This document shows positions 9,427 to 18,898 of a stretch of DNA of 64,000 bases, one piece after another. This DNA is from Comamonas koreensis (GTDB taxonomy: Bacteria > Pseudomonadota > Gammaproteobacteria > Burkholderiales > Burkholderiaceae_C). The position numbers were made by a program, and so were the translations under genes. Positions within the stretch are counted from its first letter, which is position 1; each line of letters opens with the position of its first letter. Where the stretch lies: contig NZ_CP043575.1 of assembly GCF_014076495.1 (NCBI RefSeq), positions 3,348,001-3,412,000 on the forward strand, in the 5' to 3' direction. Below the pieces are notes generated by a model that did not search any database, was not told the DNA's origin, and worked only from the letters and a program-made list of their open reading frames with translations.

Positions 9427-10751
9427 CGGCCCGCTCCCTTCACGACCTGCCCCAGGTGCTGCAAAACCTGGAGCGGCCACCGGTTCCCGACACGCCCCAG
9501 CCCGGCCGCAACCAGCGCCGCATCGTGCTGGCCGCCTTGGGCGTGCTGGTGCTGGTGGGCCTGTTCTACCCGGTCGAGAACGTCGTGGTCGCCAGCGGCC
9601 AGGTGATTCCCTCCGACCGCGTGCAGACAGTCCAGCATCTGGAAGGCGGCATCGTCACCACCGTCCATGTCAAGGAAGGCCAGGAAGTCCACAAGGGCGA
9701 GCCGCTGCTCGAAATTGACCTGGGCGGCAGCAGCCTGAACCTGGAGCAGTTGACGGCCCGCAGCGCCACCGCGCAAGCCAGCCGCACGCGCCTCACGGCA
9801 GAGAGCCAGGGCCTGGCGCTCAAGGCAACGGATTTCCCGCGCGAGCTCGAGAGCAAGATTGTTCGCGCCGAGCTGGGCGCCTTCTCCTCACGGGCGTTGG
9901 AATACCAGGGCAGCCTGGCCTCGAGCCAGGCCATGCTGCTGCAGGCCCGGGGCGATGTGGCGCAAAGCCAGGCCCGCATCGACGGCCTGCGCAGCAGCCT
10001 GGCGCTGCATGAGCAAGAGGCCGGCATTGCCCAGCAGCTGGCGGCCGAGCAGCTGATTGGCCAGCTCGAAGTGCTCGACAAGCAGCGCGCCCTCACCTTG
10101 GTGCGCACCGACCTGGCCGCCGCCGTGCAAAGCCTGGTCAGCAACCGCGCCAAGGTCGAGCAGGCGCAGGCCAAGATTCTGGAAACCCAGGGCGCGTTCC
10201 GCCGCCGTGCCTCCGAAGAGCTGGCCCAGACCGAGCGCGAGCTGCTCAGCCTGAGCGAAGACCTGTCCCGCGCGCGCAACCAGCGCAGCCGTACCGTCGT
10301 GCTGGCCCCGACCGACGGCGTCGTCAAAGGGCTGCGCAGCTCGGGCGCTGGCTGGGTGGTCAAGCCCGGCGAGGCGATTTTGGAAGTCGTGCCCGACAAG
10401 GACGAGGTCATCGTCGAGGCCCGCCTGAACCCGGCCGACCGGGGCTATGTGCGTGCTGGCCAGGAAACCAAGGCCAAGGTCAGCGCCTACGACTACCTGC
10501 GCTATGGCTTTGTGCCCGGCAAGGTCACCCTGGTCTCGGCCGATGCCGACCACGACCCGAACGTGCCCGATTCGCCGTCGTATTTCCGCATCCAGGCCAG
10601 CCTGGCCCAGCCCTGGGTCGGCCGCAAGGACAACCGCATCACCACCGGCATGCAGGCCGAGCTCGATCTGCTGCTGGGCCGTGAACCCTTTATCTGGTAT
10701 TTGCTGCGCCCCGTGCTGCATATCCAGAGCGAAGCTTTCCGGGAGCCTTGA
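9423..10751 (+). CDS. HlyD-family type I secretion membrane fusion protein
   Basis: 442 residues, overlapping the ABC gene by four bases. A short cytoplasmic N-terminus is followed by one membrane segment (about residues 30-50). Then comes a biotinyl-lipoyl-like half-motif (VQHLEGGIVTTVHVKEGQEV), a long periplasmic helical hairpin (about 95-290), and the second half (VVLAPTDGVVKGL). The typical HlyD C-terminal beta domain ends near IWYLLRPV. This is the periplasmic adaptor joining the inner-membrane exporter to the outer-membrane channel. Confidence 0.93.
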   Translation: MTARSLHDLPQVLQNLERPPVPDTPQPGRNQRRIVLAALGVLVLVGLFYPVENVVVASGQVIPSDRVQTVQHLEGGIVTTVHVKEGQEVHKGEPLLEIDLGGSSLNLEQLTARSATAQASRTRLTAESQGLALKATDFPRELESKIVRAELGAFSSRALEYQGSLASSQAMLLQARGDVAQSQARIDGLRSSLALHEQEAGIAQQLAAEQLIGQLEVLDKQRALTLVRTDLAAAVQSLVSNRAKVEQAQAKILETQGAFRRRASEELAQTERELLSLSEDLSRARNQRSRTVVLAPTDGVVKGLRSSGAGWVVKPGEAILEVVPDKDEVIVEARLNPADRGYVRAGQETKAKVSAYDYLRYGFVPGKVTLVSADADHDPNVPDSPSYFRIQASLAQPWVGRKDNRITTGMQAELDLLLGREPFIWYLLRPVLHIQSEAFREP

Positions 10752-10754
10752 GCG

Positions 10755-12668
10755 ATGCGCCTCTTTGCCCCCGCACCCCTTAGCAGCGCGCCGCTTGGCC
10801 AGGCGGCCAGCTTGCCCGCGCGCTACCTGGCAGCCCAGCCACGCCTGGCTTGCGCCGGGCGCGCCGAGCCGCAGGGCGCCTCGGTCTGGGGGATTGTCTG
10901 CGCGCTCACCATGGCCTGGGCGAGCAGCGATCTGCAGGCGCAGGGCTTCTCCGATGGCACCGTGCCGGCGCAGGAGGCCAGCCAGTCCGACGCCATGCCG
11001 GTGCTGGAGATGCCGCTGCGCGTGCAAATGGCTGAACCTGCGCCAGAAAGCCGCGATAGCGCGCCTGCGCTTGCCAGCAGCACCGCACCCAGCGCAAGCG
11101 TAGAACTGGCAGCTCCCACGCCGGCCGCCCCCGTCGTTCCCGCCAGCACCGCACCTGCCGCCGCACTGCAGCTGGCACCCAAGCTGATGCCAGGCACACT
11201 TGCAGGCAACGCGTCCCAGCAGCAGCTGCTCACAGCGCTCTACACGATGCTGAGCGACCACCCCGATGTGCGCAAGGCGCGCGCCGCCGTGGAATCAGCC
11301 GGCTACGACACCCACACGGCTGAGGGCGCGCGCTGGCCCAGCTTCAAACTGGGCACCTCCGCCGGCAATGCGGCCCTGCCCCAGGGCGGGCGGCGCAGCT
11401 CGTACACGGCGGTGAACGCCGAGGTGCGCATGAACCTGCTCGATGGCGGCGCCATCAGCGCCGGCATCGATGCGGCCCAGGCCATGGAAGCGGCGCAAGG
11501 CAGCGCCCTCTACACCACGCGCCAGAATGTGCTGCTCGATGCGCTGTCGGCCTTGCTAGAGCTGCACCGCTTCCAGACCAAGGCCCGCATTGCCGCCGAG
11601 TCGGCCGAGATCATCGGCCAGCTCGCCCGGGTGGAAGAGCGCCGCGCGGAGCTGGGCGCCGTGGGCCGCAATGACCTGCGCCAGGCTGCATCGCGCCGCG
11701 CCAGCGCACTGGCCCAGCAAAACGCGCTGGAAGCCCAGCGCATCGATGCGCAGGCCCGCTTTACCCGGTTCTTCAACTACATCCCGAGCCTGTCCTGGCT
11801 GCCCGAGCCCCAGGTGCCCAGCTTCTGGGTGCCGACCAATGAGCAAGCGGCGCTGCTGGCTGCCGAGGACCAAAGCGCCGAGCTGCGCGAGATCGGCCAC
11901 CTGATCGAGCGCGCCCAGGCCGAGGTCGAGCGCAGCAAGGCCCAGCGCTGGCCCACGGTGGCCGCCGTCGTCTCGCACACGCGCGATCCCAAGAGCGTGC
12001 TCTACACCGAAGGCACCCGCTACGGCGTGGAGCTGAACTGGAACTTTGGCAATGGCTTTGAGCTGCGCGACCGCATCCTCAAGGCCATCAGCGAGCTGCA
12101 GGCCCAGCAGGCCCAGCAAGAGGCCGTGCGCCGCCAGGTGCATGAGGCTGCGTCCTCCGCCTGGGGCCGCTGGCAGGCAGGCCGCGCCCGCGAGGCCCAG
12201 CTGCGCGATGCCGTGCGCGAAGCCAGTGCCGCCTTTGAAGGCTACCGGCGCCTCCTGGAAGTGGGCCGGGGCAACCTCTCGCAGGTGCTCGATGCCCAGC
12301 TCGACGTACAGCGCCTGATGCTGGACGCAGCCGACGCCATGTATGACCAGCGCATCAATGAATTGCGCCTGACCCGCACCACCGGCCAGTTGCTGCCCCG
12401 CGACTTGCCCGAGCACTGGCTCGACCAGCTCTTTGCCCAGCGCTCTGCGAATGCCCCCGCGCCTGCCACTGCGCAGCGCCCCTTTGCCAGCCCTGGCCCC
12501 GCGCCACTGGCTGGCAGCCGCGCAGCCCCTGCCCGGCCTGGAACCCCCTATACCTCACCCCCTGTTTTGACTGCGCAGCACCTGCCGCTGCGCCTGGACC
12601 ACCGATGGGACACGCAGCTGCTCAGCCAGCCGCAAGGCTCCGGTGCAGCGCGCGCACTACGCTGGTAA
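10755..12668 (+). CDS. TolC-family outer-membrane channel of the type I secretion system
   Basis: 637 residues, starting three bases after the adaptor stop with GGGAG upstream. The signal-like hydrophobic segment (WGIVCALTMAWASS, about residues 45-60) is unusually far from the start and is followed by an Ala/Pro-rich spacer. The true N-terminus could therefore be later, though no better start is obvious. Residues about 150-560 show the paired TolC repeats (SDHPDVRKARAAVESAGYDT, LLDALSALLELHRF, RGNLSQVLDAQLDVQRL). The Pro/Ala-rich C-terminal tail (about 565-637) is an extension beyond the usual family end. Confidence 0.9.
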   Translation: MRLFAPAPLSSAPLGQAASLPARYLAAQPRLACAGRAEPQGASVWGIVCALTMAWASSDLQAQGFSDGTVPAQEASQSDAMPVLEMPLRVQMAEPAPESRDSAPALASSTAPSASVELAAPTPAAPVVPASTAPAAALQLAPKLMPGTLAGNASQQQLLTALYTMLSDHPDVRKARAAVESAGYDTHTAEGARWPSFKLGTSAGNAALPQGGRRSSYTAVNAEVRMNLLDGGAISAGIDAAQAMEAAQGSALYTTRQNVLLDALSALLELHRFQTKARIAAESAEIIGQLARVEERRAELGAVGRNDLRQAASRRASALAQQNALEAQRIDAQARFTRFFNYIPSLSWLPEPQVPSFWVPTNEQAALLAAEDQSAELREIGHLIERAQAEVERSKAQRWPTVAAVVSHTRDPKSVLYTEGTRYGVELNWNFGNGFELRDRILKAISELQAQQAQQEAVRRQVHEAASSAWGRWQAGRAREAQLRDAVREASAAFEGYRRLLEVGRGNLSQVLDAQLDVQRLMLDAADAMYDQRINELRLTRTTGQLLPRDLPEHWLDQLFAQRSANAPAPATAQRPFASPGPAPLAGSRAAPARPGTPYTSPPVLTAQHLPLRLDHRWDTQLLSQPQGSGAARALRW

Positions 12669-12749
12669 GAGGTACGGGTTTCCACAGCGACAGGCGCTTG
12701 CCCACGCCTGCCACTGTTTTTCAGCTGGGCTATGTAAATGGAGAGCATC

Positions 12750-12935
12750 ATGACCAACATCATCAAGAACTTCTGGAACGATGAAGAAGGCGCGACCGCC
12801 ATTGAGTATGGGTTGATTGCAGGGCTGATTGCCGTCGGTCTGCTGGTGGCATTGACCGATATCGGTACCAAGCTGAAAGTGGTTTTCGAGAAAATTGGTA
12901 CTGCCCTGACTGCCTCCGGCACCGCAGCTCCCTGA
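12750..12935 (+). CDS. flp: Flp/Fap-type pilin
   Basis: 61 residues. The ATG at 12750 is preferred over 12738 because GGAGAG lies four bases ahead of it. A short charged leader (NFWNDEEG) precedes the cleavage point and the hallmark hydrophobic stretch ATAIEYGLIAGLIAVGLL. This is the major subunit of the tight-adherence pilus; the prepilin peptidase is encoded ten bases downstream. Confidence 0.95.
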   Translation: MTNIIKNFWNDEEGATAIEYGLIAGLIAVGLLVALTDIGTKLKVVFEKIGTALTASGTAAP

Positions 12936-12945
12936 GCGCCTCAAC

Positions 12946-13500
12946 GTGACTACCACTGCCTTCACCTGGATCCTGCTGCTGTGGCTCGTCGCCATAGCAG
13001 TCATGGATCTGCGCAGCCGCAAGGTGCGCAACTGGATGGTGCTGCTGGGCCTGGCCACAGGCTTGGCAGCACTGTTCGGAGGTGCACAGCCGTTCGACAT
13101 GCTGGCCTGGCAAGGCCTGGCAGGTATGGCGGTGGCCTTTGTCGCGCTGCTACCCCTGTACGCCATCCGCTGGATGGGCGCCGGAGATGTCAAGTTTGCG
13201 GCGGTCGCTGGCCTGTGGTTTGGGCTGTCCCCCTATCTGCTGGCCATCTGGCTGGGTGCAAGCCTGCTTGCCGGTCTGCACAGCATGGTCGTATTGGGGT
13301 GCCGCAGCCTGCTGCGCAGCCCCCAAGGCGCGTTGCTGCTGGCCAGACTGCCCCTGCTGCAGCCCGTACTGGCAGCCGGTGCAGATGCGCCTGCCAACGA
13401 CCGGCCTCGTGGCCCCCAGCGCAGCATTCCCTATGCCGGTTATATGGCGCTGGTGGCGATCGTGCTGATGATGCGCAACTCCGTGCCTTTCCAGGGTTGA
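12946..13500 (+). CDS. cpaA: Prepilin peptidase, TadV/CpaA type (A24 family)
   Basis: 184 residues with a GTG start. A multi-span membrane protein with the two expected aspartate sites: MDLRSRKVRNW in the first loop and the GxGD-type motif GAGDVKFAA near residue 80. It lacks the N-terminal methyltransferase domain of PilD, as is usual for TadV/CpaA. It would cleave the Flp prepilin and the TadE/F-type pseudopilins at the inner membrane. Confidence 0.93.
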   Translation: MTTTAFTWILLLWLVAIAVMDLRSRKVRNWMVLLGLATGLAALFGGAQPFDMLAWQGLAGMAVAFVALLPLYAIRWMGAGDVKFAAVAGLWFGLSPYLLAIWLGASLLAGLHSMVVLGCRSLLRSPQGALLLARLPLLQPVLAAGADAPANDRPRGPQRSIPYAGYMALVAIVLMMRNSVPFQG

Positions 13501-13545
13501 AGGACTGCTGACATGCACCTCTATTCACCTCCACCTCCCATGTGT

Positions 13546-13589
13546 TTTGCTGTCGCCCCCTGGGCCGCACACGCTGCCGCGACAGCAAA
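13546..13589 (+). promoter_or_regulatory. Hairpin between cpaA and cpaB
   Basis: TTTGCTGTCG and its exact complement CGACAGCAAA flank a 24-base loop, 46 bases after the cpaA stop and 36 before the cpaB start. There is no T-run. It may set apart the highly expressed pilin/peptidase message from the assembly genes, by attenuation or mRNA processing. Confidence 0.55.
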
Positions 13590-13625
13590 GCATATGCCGC
13601 GTTCAACCTCTAGGAGCCCTCAACC

Positions 13626-14663
13626 ATGAACCTCACCAAGATACTGGCCGGCCTGCTGCTGGTCCTGGCCTTGGCCCTGGGCCTGGGCGCCTTGCTGCTG
13701 GGCCGCCAGACAGCCAATCGGCCGGTGGCACCGACCACGGCGCCAAGCAGCGGTGCTGCCAGCCAAGCGGCGCCCACCTTTGCCGTTGTGGTGGCTGCCA
13801 AGCCCATAGCGGCAGGCCAGCGCCTGGTGGCAGACGACCTCAAGATCGCGCAGTTGCCAGTCGCCGTGGCCTCCAGCTTCTCCAACACCGATGCTCTGCT
13901 GGGCCGCACCACCACGATGGCGCTGGCGCCCGATGCACCGCTCTTTGAGCAGCAACTGATCAGCGGCCTGGCCTTGCAGGTCGAGCCCGGGCAACGCGCG
14001 GTGTCCGTCGGTATCCGCGAGGCCATGGCTGCTGGCCACCATGTGCGGCCCGGCGATTTTGTCGATGTGTTCTTTACGCTGGATGGCAAGACCGACGCGA
14101 CGGAGGTGGACAGCCAGACCCGGCTGCTGCTGGCACGCACCCGGGTGCTGGCCTATGGCCCAGCCAGTGTCGAGAACCCCCCGCTCACCCAGGCCCAGCG
14201 CCAGCAGGAAGAGCAAGAGGCCGCCAAGACCGGCAGCAGCGGCAATGCGGCGCGGCGCAATACGCAAGATGCCCAGGCGGCTCGCAGTGCCGCGACCGCC
14301 GTGCTGGCCGTGCCTTTGCAGGATGTGGAGCGCCTGACCCTGGCCGAGAAATACGGCCAGTTGAGCCTGGCGCTGCGCCACCCCGATGACAGCCGCGTGC
14401 CCGACCCGGCCCTGTTTGCCGCGCTGCCCACGGTGCTGCAGCCGGTAGCAGGCAAGCTGGCCAAGGGCGAGGAGCTGCAGGGCATGGACCGCTCCTTTGC
14501 CGGCCTGCGCTTCAAGGACCTGGCAACCGGCGCCGACAGCAAGCCAGTGCGCCGCCCTGCCACCGTCACGCAGGCCAGGGCGCCAGCGCCGGCCGCGCCC
14601 TTGGCGCCACCACGCACGCTGGAGGTCTACCAAGGCGCGAGCGTGCAGACCGTACGTTATTGA
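13626..14663 (+). CDS. cpaB: Flp pilus assembly protein CpaB/RcpC
   Basis: 345 residues; AGGAG lies ahead of the start. An N-terminal signal-anchor (about residues 5-25) is followed by a SAF-type domain (AKPIAAGQRLVADDLKIAQLP, about 58-120) and the RcpC-like domain with VGIREAMAAGHHVRPGDFVDVFFTL (about 128-160) and VLAVPLQDVERLTLAEKYGQLSL (about 225-250, given in two parts of one segment). The C-terminus is Pro/Ala-rich. It is a periplasmic partner of the secretin, encoded next. Confidence 0.92.
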   Translation: MNLTKILAGLLLVLALALGLGALLLGRQTANRPVAPTTAPSSGAASQAAPTFAVVVAAKPIAAGQRLVADDLKIAQLPVAVASSFSNTDALLGRTTTMALAPDAPLFEQQLISGLALQVEPGQRAVSVGIREAMAAGHHVRPGDFVDVFFTLDGKTDATEVDSQTRLLLARTRVLAYGPASVENPPLTQAQRQQEEQEAAKTGSSGNAARRNTQDAQAARSAATAVLAVPLQDVERLTLAEKYGQLSLALRHPDDSRVPDPALFAALPTVLQPVAGKLAKGEELQGMDRSFAGLRFKDLATGADSKPVRRPATVTQARAPAPAAPLAPPRTLEVYQGASVQTVRY

Positions 14664-14669
14664 TGGCTG

Positions 14670-14688
14670 CCGGGGTTGTCAGCCCCGG
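14670..14688 (+). promoter_or_regulatory. Short GC hairpin between cpaB and the secretin gene
   Basis: CCGGGG and CCCCGG flank a seven-base loop just after the cpaB stop. It has no T-run, so it is an intercistronic structure and not a terminator. Confidence 0.4.
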
Positions 14689-14761
14689 TTGACCGCGCCA
14701 CACAGGCGCACACGGGCCCGCAAGGCCCGGAACCAGAACGAGACAGACGAGGGAACCGACT

Positions 14762-16156
14762 ATGAGAACCACCGCACTCGCATCCGCCGCCTGGCTGCCG
14801 CTGCTGGCCAGCACCTTGGCCGTGCAGGCCCAGCCTGTGGCCCCCGCTGCCGTGAGCGTGCAACCCTTGGCGCTGGTGCAAGGCCAGCAGCAGCTGTTCA
14901 AACCCGGTATTGCCATTGCACGCATCGCCATTGGCGACCCAGCCGTGCTGGATGTGCAGGTGCTGGGCGAATTGCCCCAGACCGGCAAGCCCGCCGCTGG
15001 CAAGGCTGCCGCCCCGCGCCCTGCCCGCCCGGCCGAGCTGCTGCTGACCCCCAAGGCCGCTGGCAGCACCACCTTGATGGTCTGGCCCAGCCAGGGCGAA
15101 CCGCAGACCTGGAGCGTTGTGGTCAGTGGCCCGCGCCTGTTGCTGGAGCGCCGCCTCCAGTCCCTCCCTGAGCACGCGCGCGCCTCGGCAGAACTGGCGG
15201 CCACTGCGCCCAAAGGCACGCCCTTGACCGACCGCGCCCAGGTGGATGTGCGCAGCAATACCGTGCAGGTGGATGTGCAGGTGGTGGAGTTCAAGAAATC
15301 GGCCATGCGGCGCGCGGGCGTGCAGCTCAACAGCGGCGGGGCCAATGACCATGGCTTCCAGTTCGGCGTCTACACCCCGGGCAGCAATGGCAGCAGCAGT
15401 GGCTCTTCCAGCGGCAGCGGCGGTAGCGGTGGTAGCGACAATGGCACGACAGCCATTGCCAGTGCGATGAACCTGGTGCTCGGCTTTGGCCGGGCCTTCA
15501 GCGGCCGGGGCATTACTGCGCAGCTGGGTTTTCTCGAAGGCAATGGCCTGGCGCGCGTGCTCGCCAAACCTACCTTGGTGGCCCACAGCGGCCAGACCGC
15601 AAGCTTTCTGGCCGGTGGCGAGATCCCGATCCCCGTGCCCAGCGGCGGCAGCAACAATATCTCCATCCAGTACAAGGAGTTTGGCGTCAAGCTGCAGCTG
15701 ACGCCGACCATTCTGTCCAACGAGCGCATCGCCCTCAAGGTGGCGCCTGAGGCCAGCGACCTGGACTACACCCAGGGCGTGACGATCAATGACATCTCGG
15801 TGCCCGCGCTGCGCACCCGCCGTGCCGACACCTTTGTCGAGCTGGCCGATGGCGAGAGCTTTGTCATTGGCGGGCTGGTCAGCCGCTCGACCCTGTCCAA
15901 TGTCAACAAGGTGCCGCTGCTCGGTGACCTGCCCATCCTGGGCACCTTCTTCAAGAACCTCAACTACTCGCAGGAAGAGACCGAGCTGGTGATCATCGTC
16001 ACGCCCCGCCTGGTGCAGCCGCTGCCCGCCGGCACCAACCTGGAGGCACTGCTGCCGGGCGCGCAGCAGGAGCTGCCCAATGCGGGCCGCGTCTGGGCAC
16101 CGTATGCGGTAGGCGCGCCCTATGCCGACTCCCCCCTGCCCGGCTTTTCGTACTGA
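14762..16156 (+). CDS. rcpA: Tad outer-membrane secretin RcpA/CpaC
   Basis: 464 residues with a signal peptide (about 1-22) and GAGGG before the start. The N-terminal region has the pilus-secretin domain (GIAIARIAIGDPAVLDVQVL and a SGPRLLLERRLQSL BON-like segment). A Ser/Gly-rich insert lies near residues 205-225. The C-terminal secretin domain carries LAKPTLVAHSGQTASFLAGGEIPIP and VPLLGDLPILGTFF, ending TELVIIVTPRLVQPL. It forms the outer-membrane pore for the Flp pilus. Confidence 0.95.
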   Translation: MRTTALASAAWLPLLASTLAVQAQPVAPAAVSVQPLALVQGQQQLFKPGIAIARIAIGDPAVLDVQVLGELPQTGKPAAGKAAAPRPARPAELLLTPKAAGSTTLMVWPSQGEPQTWSVVVSGPRLLLERRLQSLPEHARASAELAATAPKGTPLTDRAQVDVRSNTVQVDVQVVEFKKSAMRRAGVQLNSGGANDHGFQFGVYTPGSNGSSSGSSSGSGGSGGSDNGTTAIASAMNLVLGFGRAFSGRGITAQLGFLEGNGLARVLAKPTLVAHSGQTASFLAGGEIPIPVPSGGSNNISIQYKEFGVKLQLTPTILSNERIALKVAPEASDLDYTQGVTINDISVPALRTRRADTFVELADGESFVIGGLVSRSTLSNVNKVPLLGDLPILGTFFKNLNYSQEETELVIIVTPRLVQPLPAGTNLEALLPGAQQELPNAGRVWAPYAVGAPYADSPLPGFSY

Positions 16157-16160
16157 TGCC

Positions 16161-17564
16161 ATGAACAAGGACTCGCTCACCCCCAGGCCCGGGCAGGCCC
16201 GGCCTGCGCCGGCCGATGCCAGCGAGCGCCCGGCCCTGCGCGCCGTACCACCTTCACTGACCCCAGTGCCTGCCACCGCCAACCCCGCAGGCGACAGCCC
16301 GGCCACCGTGCCGCTGCCGCTGCTGCTGGTGCAGGCGCCCGCGCCGCAGGGCGCGCTGGCGCTGGCCTGGATGCAGCGGCTGCTGGGCGGCGCCCAGCCC
16401 CATGTCGCTCCCAGCCTGTATACGGTGGCCGAGCAAGTGCAGCAGCTGCAGCCCCAGGCGGTGCTGGTGCAGTTTGACAGCGCCAATGTCGATGCAGCCA
16501 CTGCGCTGGTGGCCCAGCTGCAGCAGGCCTTTCCGCATATCCCGCGCCTGGCGATTGGCCATGCGCAGGACGCCCCATGCCTGCTGGCAGCATTGCGCGC
16601 CGGCGTGCAGGATTTTCTGGATCTGGATGCACCGCTGGACCCGGCCCAGCGAGTGGTGAGCCAATTGCTGGCCCGCCCCGCTGCCGTAGACCAGCGCCGT
16701 GCCGATGCCGCGCCCATCACCGCACTGCTCTCGGCCCGGGCCGGCTTGGGCTGCAGCCTGCTGGCATCGCACCTGGCCTGGCATCTGCAAGAGGGCCTGA
16801 GCCCTGCGCGCAGCGGCAAGGCTGCTGTGCCAGCCAGCCACACCGCCGAAGGGCAGAGCTTGCATGCCTTGCTGCTGGACATGGGTGCTTCCGGCGGTGA
16901 CTGCGCCATCTACCTCAACACCCCGGGCGAGTTCAGCCTGGCCGATGCGCTCAGCCAGCAGCGGCGCCTGGACAAGCGCATGGCGGCCAGCGCGCTGTCG
17001 CGCCACCCCAGCGGCCTGCGGCTGCTGACCATGCCCCGCCATGCCGCGTTGCCAGCGGCCGGAGAGATCGACGCACTGGTCCAGCGCCTGGGCCAGTATT
17101 TTGAGCACCTGGTGCTGGACCTGGGCGCAGACACGCCCCTGCCGGTGCTGGCCGAGGTGCTGCCCCAGGCCAGCCAGATCTGGCTGGTCTGCGACCAGAG
17201 CGTGGCCAGCGTGGTCTGGACTGCCGAGCTCCTGCAGCAACTGCAGGCCATCGGCATTGCACCCGAGCGCATCGAGCTGATTGTGAACCGCCATGACAGC
17301 CGGCTGGAGCTGGCGGCCAGCCACATGGCGGCGCAGTTGCAACTGCCGTTGCTTGGCAGCATTCCCGAGCGCCGCCGGCCACTGATGCAGGAGGTCAACC
17401 GGGGCCTGCTGCTGCAGGCACAGCGCCGCAGCGAGCCCTATGTGAAGGCGGTCGGCCAGCTCGCCGACCAGCTGCTGGCCGCGCACCATCCACAGCGTGT
17501 GGGCCACCGCAGCGGCGCGGCCGGGCCCTTGCAACACCTTCTCCAGCGCCTGCGCGGACACTGA
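16161..17564 (+). CDS. tadZ: Pilus localisation ATPase-like protein TadZ/CpaE
   Basis: 467 residues. The ATG at 16161 is four bases past the secretin stop. A Pro/Ala-rich start and a receiver-like domain (about residues 50-170) precede a MinD/ParA-like domain. Its deviant Walker A region reads SARAGLGCS, with Arg where MinD-type proteins have the signature Lys. The Walker B-like strand HALLLDMGAS and the motif LVLDLGADTP follow. TadZ proteins are known to have atypical P-loops, so it may bind nucleotide poorly. Function in the family: polar placement of the Tad machine. Confidence 0.88.
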   Translation: MNKDSLTPRPGQARPAPADASERPALRAVPPSLTPVPATANPAGDSPATVPLPLLLVQAPAPQGALALAWMQRLLGGAQPHVAPSLYTVAEQVQQLQPQAVLVQFDSANVDAATALVAQLQQAFPHIPRLAIGHAQDAPCLLAALRAGVQDFLDLDAPLDPAQRVVSQLLARPAAVDQRRADAAPITALLSARAGLGCSLLASHLAWHLQEGLSPARSGKAAVPASHTAEGQSLHALLLDMGASGGDCAIYLNTPGEFSLADALSQQRRLDKRMAASALSRHPSGLRLLTMPRHAALPAAGEIDALVQRLGQYFEHLVLDLGADTPLPVLAEVLPQASQIWLVCDQSVASVVWTAELLQQLQAIGIAPERIELIVNRHDSRLELAASHMAAQLQLPLLGSIPERRRPLMQEVNRGLLLQAQRRSEPYVKAVGQLADQLLAAHHPQRVGHRSGAAGPLQHLLQRLRGH

Positions 17565-17572
17565 AAACCACC

Positions 17573-18898
17573 ATGACGACCACGGACTACACCACCTCCG
17601 CCGCCGCTGCCAGCGAGAACCTGCAGCATGCCCAGCTGCTTGCCGATCTCAAGAACCATGCCTATGAGCACCTGCTCAGCCGCATTGAGGAGCTGGGGGC
17701 GGAGTTTGGCCGCTGGTCCCAGGCGGCGATTGCGCAGTTTGTGAAGCTCGAGCTCGACAGTTTTATCCGCCTGCATGCGGTGCCGGTCAATGAGCAAGAG
17801 GCCCGCCAGGTGGCCGAGGCGCTCAGCCGTGAGCTCACCGGCCTGGGCCCGCTGCAGCCGCTCCTGGAAGATGCGCGCGTCGAGGACATCCTCATCAATG
17901 GCTACCGCGACATCTATGTCTCGCGCGGCGGCATACTCGAGCGCGAAGCCTCGCACTTCAAGGACGACGAGCATGTGCTGCGCATTGTGCGGCGCATTCT
18001 GGCGCCGCTGGGGCGGCGCCTGGACGAATCCAGCCCCATGGTCGATGCCCGCCTGCCCGATGGCGGCCGCATCAATGTGATCATCGGCCCGCTGGCCATC
18101 GACGGCCCCACGGTCTCGATCCGCAAGTTCCGCAAGGACCCGCTCACGCCCAAAGACCTGGTCGAGCTGGGCAGCTTCAGCGAAGACATCTGCCGCATTC
18201 TGGAGATGGCCGTCAAGGCACGCTGCAACATCCTGGTGAGCGGCGGCACCAGCTCGGGCAAGACCTCCTTGCTCAACGCCCTGGCCAGCTTTATCCCGAG
18301 CAACGAGCGCATCGTGACCATCGAGGACACCGCCGAGCTCGCCCTCAACCACAGCCATGTGGTGCGGCTGGAGAGCCGCCCGGGCAGCTTCGATGGCTCG
18401 GGCCATGTGAGCATCCGCGACCTGCTGGTCAACAGCCTGCGCATGCGGCCCGATCGCATCATCGTTGGCGAAGTGCGCAGCGGCGAAGTGCTGGAGCTGC
18501 TCCAGGCGATGAACACCGGCCACGATGGCTCGATGGGCACCATCCATGCCAGCTCGCCGCGCGAATGCCTCTACCGCGCCGAGATGCTGGCCGGCTTTGC
18601 CGGCTTTCAGGGCAGCGAAGTGAGCCTGCGCCGCCAGATTGCCAATGCGGTGGACTTTATCGTGCAGATCGGCCGCCTCTCCAACGGCCGCCGGCGCCTG
18701 CTGTCGCTGACCGAGGTGACCGGCATGACGGACAACATGATCTCCACCCAGGAGCTCTACCGCTACGAGGCCCAGACCGGCCCCGACGGCCAGGAGCAGG
18801 ACCACTGGATCTCTATGGGCATCTCGCCGCATTCGCCCAAATTGCTGGCCTGGTGGCGGGGCCAGCAGCAGGCCGGCAGCGGCGGAGGACAGCGATGA
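17573..18898 (+). CDS. tadA: Tad secretion ATPase TadA/CpaF
   Basis: 441 residues, eight bases after tadZ. The N-terminal helical domain is followed by the type II/IV secretion ATPase core. Walker A is SGGTSSGKTS (Lys230). The Asp box is VEDILINGYRDIY, the Walker B/His region is LRMRPDRIIVGEVRSGEVLELLQAMNTGHDG (cited in two segments across residues about 283-315), and GTIHASSPREC follows. A hexameric motor that powers pilus polymerisation at the inner membrane. The tadB start overlaps its stop (ATGA). Confidence 0.95.
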   Translation: MTTTDYTTSAAAASENLQHAQLLADLKNHAYEHLLSRIEELGAEFGRWSQAAIAQFVKLELDSFIRLHAVPVNEQEARQVAEALSRELTGLGPLQPLLEDARVEDILINGYRDIYVSRGGILEREASHFKDDEHVLRIVRRILAPLGRRLDESSPMVDARLPDGGRINVIIGPLAIDGPTVSIRKFRKDPLTPKDLVELGSFSEDICRILEMAVKARCNILVSGGTSSGKTSLLNALASFIPSNERIVTIEDTAELALNHSHVVRLESRPGSFDGSGHVSIRDLLVNSLRMRPDRIIVGEVRSGEVLELLQAMNTGHDGSMGTIHASSPRECLYRAEMLAGFAGFQGSEVSLRRQIANAVDFIVQIGRLSNGRRRLLSLTEVTGMTDNMISTQELYRYEAQTGPDGQEQDHWISMGISPHSPKLLAWWRGQQQAGSGGGQR

